Part shown: positions 9,487 through 9,487 of the stretch, one piece after another | Numbering within the stretch: position 1 is the first letter of the stretch | Layout of the letters: each line of letters opens with the position of its first letter | Source of the DNA: an uncultured Acidobacteriaceae bacterium | Lineage (GTDB): Bacteria > Acidobacteriota > Terriglobia > Terriglobales > Acidobacteriaceae | Assembly: GCA_937879855.1 (NCBI GenBank) | Contig: CALFMO010000038.1 | Location: 1 to 9,487, forward strand | Direction of reading: 5' to 3' | Length of the DNA stretch: 9,487 nt | Program-made: the position numbers and the translations under genes | Notes under the pieces: generated by a model | Seen by the model: only the letters and a program-made list of their open reading frames with translations | Told to the model about the DNA's origin: nothing | Database searches by the model: none

Positions 9487-9487
9487 G

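Overview
The window carries the conserved bacterial secE-nusG-rplKAJL-rpoBC cluster, entirely on the minus strand. Reading from high to low coordinates the order is tRNA-Trp (CCA), secE, nusG, rplK (L11), rplA (L1), rplJ (L10), rplL (L7/L12), rpoB (beta) and the first 217 codons of rpoC (beta'), which runs off the left edge. No gene on the plus strand can be supported; the long plus-strand frames are mirror images of the real genes. The GC-rich sequence, the protein sequences and above all the repetitive gene spacers suggest an Acidobacteriota genome, probably near the Koribacter/Terriglobia lineage. That placement is inference from recalled family features, not from a search.

The genes work together. 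tRNA-Trp and the ribosomal proteins (L11, L1, L10, L12) serve translation, SecE serves protein export, NusG links RNA polymerase to factors and ribosomes, and RpoB and RpoC form the catalytic core of RNA polymerase. All the coding genes look intact and full length except rpoC, which is cut by the window edge. Starts are ATG except GTG for rplK and TTG for rpoC.

The unusual parts are the spacers and one domain of RpoB. The spacers are long for this operon (117, 169, 68, 231, 493 and 198 nt from nusG onward). Five successive 3' ends (nusG, rplK, rplA, rplJ, rplL) are each followed, within about 10 nt of the stop codon, by a palindromic repeat. Three of these belong to one family with a CGGGCA-4 nt-TGCCCG hairpin and TGTGG/CCACA ends. 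Two other spacers hold degenerate tandem heptamers: GTCGTTN in two inverted arrays between rpoB and rpoC, and TAGCTNC in front of rplK, where the repeat itself supplies the Shine-Dalgarno sequence.

The 493-nt rplL-rpoB spacer holds a candidate promoter overlapped by a perfect 9+9 bp dyad. Below it lie several hairpins, one followed by two 14-bp U-rich repeats, which looks like an attenuator. RpoB carries an insertion of about 60 residues near its N-terminus with eight cysteines in four pairs, resembling a double zinc ribbon, plus a lysine/glutamate-rich insertion of about 40 residues. The best candidates for something undescribed are the zinc-ribbon beta subunit, the repeat-decorated gene ends and the rplL-rpoB control region.
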